From assembly GCA_046082625.1 (NCBI GenBank), contig JBJTYE010000235.1, forward strand, positions 1-15,332: a stretch of DNA of 15,332 nt. Direction: 5' to 3'. Both the position numbers and the translations under genes were made by a program. Origin of the DNA: Casp-actino8 sp046082625 (lineage in GTDB: Bacteria; Actinomycetota; Acidimicrobiia; Acidimicrobiales; Ilumatobacteraceae). Shown here in pieces: positions 13,385 to 15,332 of this stretch. How positions within the stretch are numbered: position 1 is the first letter of the stretch; each line of letters begins with the position of its first letter. Under the pieces are notes generated by a model that saw only the letters and a program-made list of their open reading frames with translations, had not been told where the DNA came from and did not search any database.

Positions 13385-14679
13385 GCGTCGTCATTCGCAA
13401 CGCCGCGATCCTCGATCAACGGACCGCCGATGTCGACACCTCGAGACGTGTCGACATCACCATCGCCGACGGCCTGATCAGCGACATCGGTCCAGCCGGT
13501 GGGGCAGGCGCGGCGGCCACCGAACTCGATGCATCGGAGTGTTTCGTCAGCCCCTCGTTCGTGGATCTCCACGTCCATCTCCGTGAACCCGGCCAGGAGG
13601 AATCCGAAACCATCGACACGGGAACCCGGGCCGCAGCTCGCGGGGGCTTCGGAGCGGTGGTGGCCATGCCCAACACCGAACCGGCTCAAGATGCACGGTC
13701 GGTCATCGAGTTCGTCCGGGATCGCGGTTATCGAGCCGGATGGTGCGAGGTGGTGCCCTCCGGTTGCATCACGGTGGGCCGAGCCGGAGAGCGTTTGGCA
13801 CCCTTCGCCGATCTGCAGGCGGCCGGGGTCACGTTGTTCACCGACGACGGAAACGGGGTCCAGGACGCCCACTTGATGAGACGTGCTCTGGAATACGCCT
13901 CGGACCTCGGGATCACTCTGGCCCAGCATTGCGAAGTGAAGAGCCTCACCGCCGGAGCAGTGATGCACGAGGGAGCCTGTTGTTCTCATCTCGGTCTTCC
14001 CGGCTGGCCGTCGATCGCCGAGGAGCTGATGGTGCATCGGGACATCGAGTTGGTTCGCCTCACCGGCGGTCGACTGCATCTGTTGCACCTGTCGACCGCC
14101 GGGAGCGTGGCCCTGGTGCGTGCCGCCAAGGCCGACGGTCTGGCCGTGACGGCCGAAGTCGCTCCTCACCACTTCACCTTGACCGACGAACATCTCGCCG
14201 GTTTCGATCCGGTGTTCAAGGTCAATCCGCCCCTCAGGACGGCGGCCGACATCGCGGCGCTGAAAGAGGGATTGCGCGACGGAACCATCGACGCCATCGC
14301 CACCGACCATGCCCCGCACGCCGACCACCTGAAGGAGCAACCTCTCGATCTGGCCCCTCCGGGCATGCTGGGTCTCGAGACGGCGTTGGCCCTGGCGGTG
14401 TCGGAACTGGACATGCCGCTGTCGGAGATCGTGGCGGCCCTCAGTTGGAAACCGGCACGTATCGCCGGCATCGCCGATCGACATGGTCGTCCGGTTGCCG
14501 TCGGCGAGCCGGCGAACCTGGTGGTCTTCGATCCCTCGGCGACCTGGACGGTGTCGCGCACGGGTCTGGCCAGCCGCAGTCGGAACACCCCGTACCACGG
14601 CCGCCAGGTCCGGGGACGGGTACGGCACACGGTCTTCGGTGGCCGGCCGGTGGTGGTGGATGGGCAGATCAATGAATAG
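13381..14679 (+). CDS. pyrC: Dihydroorotase PyrC (class I)
   Basis: PyrC closes carbamoyl-aspartate to dihydroorotate. The 432 residues fit the longer class I type of the amidohydrolase superfamily. The metal-binding motif DLHVHLREPGQE has His64 and His66. MPNTEPAQD, FTDDGNGVQD (Asp at 155-156) and LAQHCE (His183) follow. VAPHHF and ATDHAPH (Asp309, His310, His313) close the active site. The C-terminal LVVFDPSATW to FGGRPVVVDGQ is the small beta domain typical of the superfamily. The active-site motifs are intact, so it is probably an active enzyme rather than an inactive PyrX-type partner. The ATG overlaps the pyrB stop, with GGAGGG 3 bases upstream (13372-13377). Confidence 0.97.
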   Translation: MSVVIRNAAILDQRTADVDTSRRVDITIADGLISDIGPAGGAGAAATELDASECFVSPSFVDLHVHLREPGQEESETIDTGTRAAARGGFGAVVAMPNTEPAQDARSVIEFVRDRGYRAGWCEVVPSGCITVGRAGERLAPFADLQAAGVTLFTDDGNGVQDAHLMRRALEYASDLGITLAQHCEVKSLTAGAVMHEGACCSHLGLPGWPSIAEELMVHRDIELVRLTGGRLHLLHLSTAGSVALVRAAKADGLAVTAEVAPHHFTLTDEHLAGFDPVFKVNPPLRTAADIAALKEGLRDGTIDAIATDHAPHADHLKEQPLDLAPPGMLGLETALALAVSELDMPLSEIVAALSWKPARIAGIADRHGRPVAVGEPANLVVFDPSATWTVSRTGLASRSRNTPYHGRQVRGRVRHTVFGGRPVVVDGQINE

Positions 14680-14738
14680 TCATGCTAATGTATTCATGAT
14701 CATGCAAACTCTTCCATGGGCGCTGGGTGGTTGCTGAC
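14680..14738 (+). promoter_or_regulatory. AT-rich leader between pyrC and carA with possible promoter
   Basis: Just after the pyrC stop, about 30 bases are markedly richer in A and T than the rest of the window. TGCTAATGT (14683-14691) fits the extended -10 form TGNTANNNT and resembles the element before pyrR. Transcription would start at about 14696-14702. GGGTGG (14725-14730) is a weak Shine-Dalgarno for carA. No PyrR-binding loop is present here, so carA would escape direct control of that kind. Confidence 0.45.
14696..14737 (+). CDS. Possible 13-codon leader ORF before carA
   Basis: A tiny frame codes MIMQTLPWALGGC and stops one base before the carA ATG. Its start, or the second ATG at 14702, would lie at or near the 5' end of a transcript made from the extended -10 at 14683-14691, which could make it leaderless, a frequent arrangement in actinobacteria. 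It could couple translation into carA. It is equally possible that it is a chance frame; there is no run of one kind of codon that would show attenuation. Confidence 0.25.
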   Translation: MIMQTLPWALGGC

Positions 14739-15332
14739 ATGGTCGGCAGAACGATCCGTGAGGCGACCCTGGTGCTGGCCGATGGGTCGGTCTTCGAGGG
14801 GGAGGCCATCGGGGCCCAACCGGTCGACGGCGTGTCCGCCGGTGAAGTGGTCTTCAACACCGTCCTCGCCGGCTACCAGGAGGTCATCTCCGATCCCAGT
14901 TACGCCGGCCAGATCGTCACCTTCACCTATCCCCACATCGGCAACTACGGAACGACCACCCACGACGAGGAATCGCGTCGTCCGGCCTGTCGCGGGGTGA
15001 TCGTGCGCGACCTGGCGCGTCGGGCCAGCAACCATCGAGCCGACCGCAGTCTCGAGGACTACCTCGTGGCTCACGGACTGTCGGGGATCGCCGGAGTGGA
15101 TACTCGTCGATTGACACGGTTGTTGCGGGACACGGGAGCCATGGCGGGAGCTTTCGGGACCGCATCGGTGGACGTCTTGTTGGACCGTGCCCGCCGGGAG
15201 ACGGGAACCGACGGTGTCGATCTGGTGGCTCAGGTGTCGGCGCCGAGTTCGCGAGTCGTTCCGAGCACGACAGGTGCAAGACGCCGCGTCGTGGCCATGG
15301 ATTTCGGCATCAAGGAAACCATCGTGACCTGT
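14739..15332 (+). CDS. carA: Carbamoyl phosphate synthase small subunit CarA (3' end outside window)
   Basis: CarA is the glutaminase subunit that supplies ammonia to CarB for carbamoyl phosphate, used by PyrB and arginine synthesis. The 198 codons seen cover the N-terminal domain: ATLVLADGSVFEGEAIG, GEVVFNTVLAGYQEVISDPSYAGQ, IVTFTYPHIGNYG and SGIAGVDTRRLTRLLRDTGAMAGAF. The start of the glutamine amidotransferase domain (RRVVAMDFGIKETI) is reached; its catalytic Cys and His lie beyond the window. The ATG at 14739 follows a weak GGGTGG; an in-frame GTG at 14727 is a less likely start. carB is expected downstream. Its place after pyrC completes the early pyrimidine pathway in one cluster. Confidence 0.95.
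   Translation, partial: MVGRTIREATLVLADGSVFEGEAIGAQPVDGVSAGEVVFNTVLAGYQEVISDPSYAGQIVTFTYPHIGNYGTTTHDEESRRPACRGVIVRDLARRASNHRADRSLEDYLVAHGLSGIAGVDTRRLTRLLRDTGAMAGAFGTASVDVLLDRARRETGTDGVDLVAQVSAPSSRVVPSTTGARRRVVAMDFGIKETIVTC

Noticed and set aside
13740..14675. A 311-codon + strand frame inside pyrC
   Set aside because: Arg/Gly-rich shadow frame; pyrC has all active-site motifs in its own frame.

Overview
The window is a GC-rich, gene-dense stretch of bacterial chromosome with all supported genes on the + strand. It holds fifteen genes, with the first and last cut by the window edges. Content and order point to an actinobacterium, possibly of the Acidimicrobiia. The pointers are the FtsZ glycine loop with Glu (GEGGGTGTG) and C-terminus DVPSFLK, SepF and YggT next to FtsZ, a eukaryote-like (type 2) isoleucyl-tRNA synthetase, a Lys/Ala/Pro-rich histone-like DksA relative between ileS and lspA, and a PyrR-led pyrimidine operon. 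The class-level placement is inference; no rRNA or other phylogenetic marker was compared.

Region 1 (1-4819) is the end of the division and cell wall (dcw) cluster: murC (5' end missing), murB, ftsQ and ftsZ. murC/murB overlap by 14 bases and murB/ftsQ by 4. A 200-base gap with a long inverted repeat and a good ribosome binding site precedes ftsZ. MurC and MurB act in successive stages of UDP-MurNAc-peptide synthesis, FtsQ is a divisome membrane protein and FtsZ forms the cytokinetic ring.

Region 2 (4816-6326) holds yggS (PLP-binding homeostasis protein), sepF (FtsZ membrane anchor) and yggT (small membrane protein). Unlike many Gram-positive clusters, there is no pgeF/ylmD between ftsZ and yggS and no divIVA after yggT.

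Region 3 (6338-11783) holds ileS, a Lys-Lys-Ala-Pro-Ala repeat protein with a DksA-like C-terminus that has lost all four zinc cysteines, lspA (lipoprotein signal peptidase) and an rluD-type pseudouridine synthase. The order matches what I recall of Streptomyces ileS-ddbA-lspA-rluD.

Region 4 (11784-15332) is the pyrimidine operon pyrR-pyrB-pyrC, followed by carA (3' end missing). The short leader before pyrR folds into a near-textbook PyrR-binding loop whose lower stem takes in part of the Shine-Dalgarno sequence, which suggests translational autorepression by PyrR. carA has its own AT-rich leader with a possible extended -10 promoter and a 13-codon ORF ending one base before the carA start. 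No tRNA, rRNA, CRISPR array, insertion sequence or phage gene was seen. No gene-free stretch exceeds 300 bases. Nothing here looks like a wholly new multi-gene system; the most unusual items are the cysteine-less DksA/histone fusion and the two pyrimidine-gene leaders.
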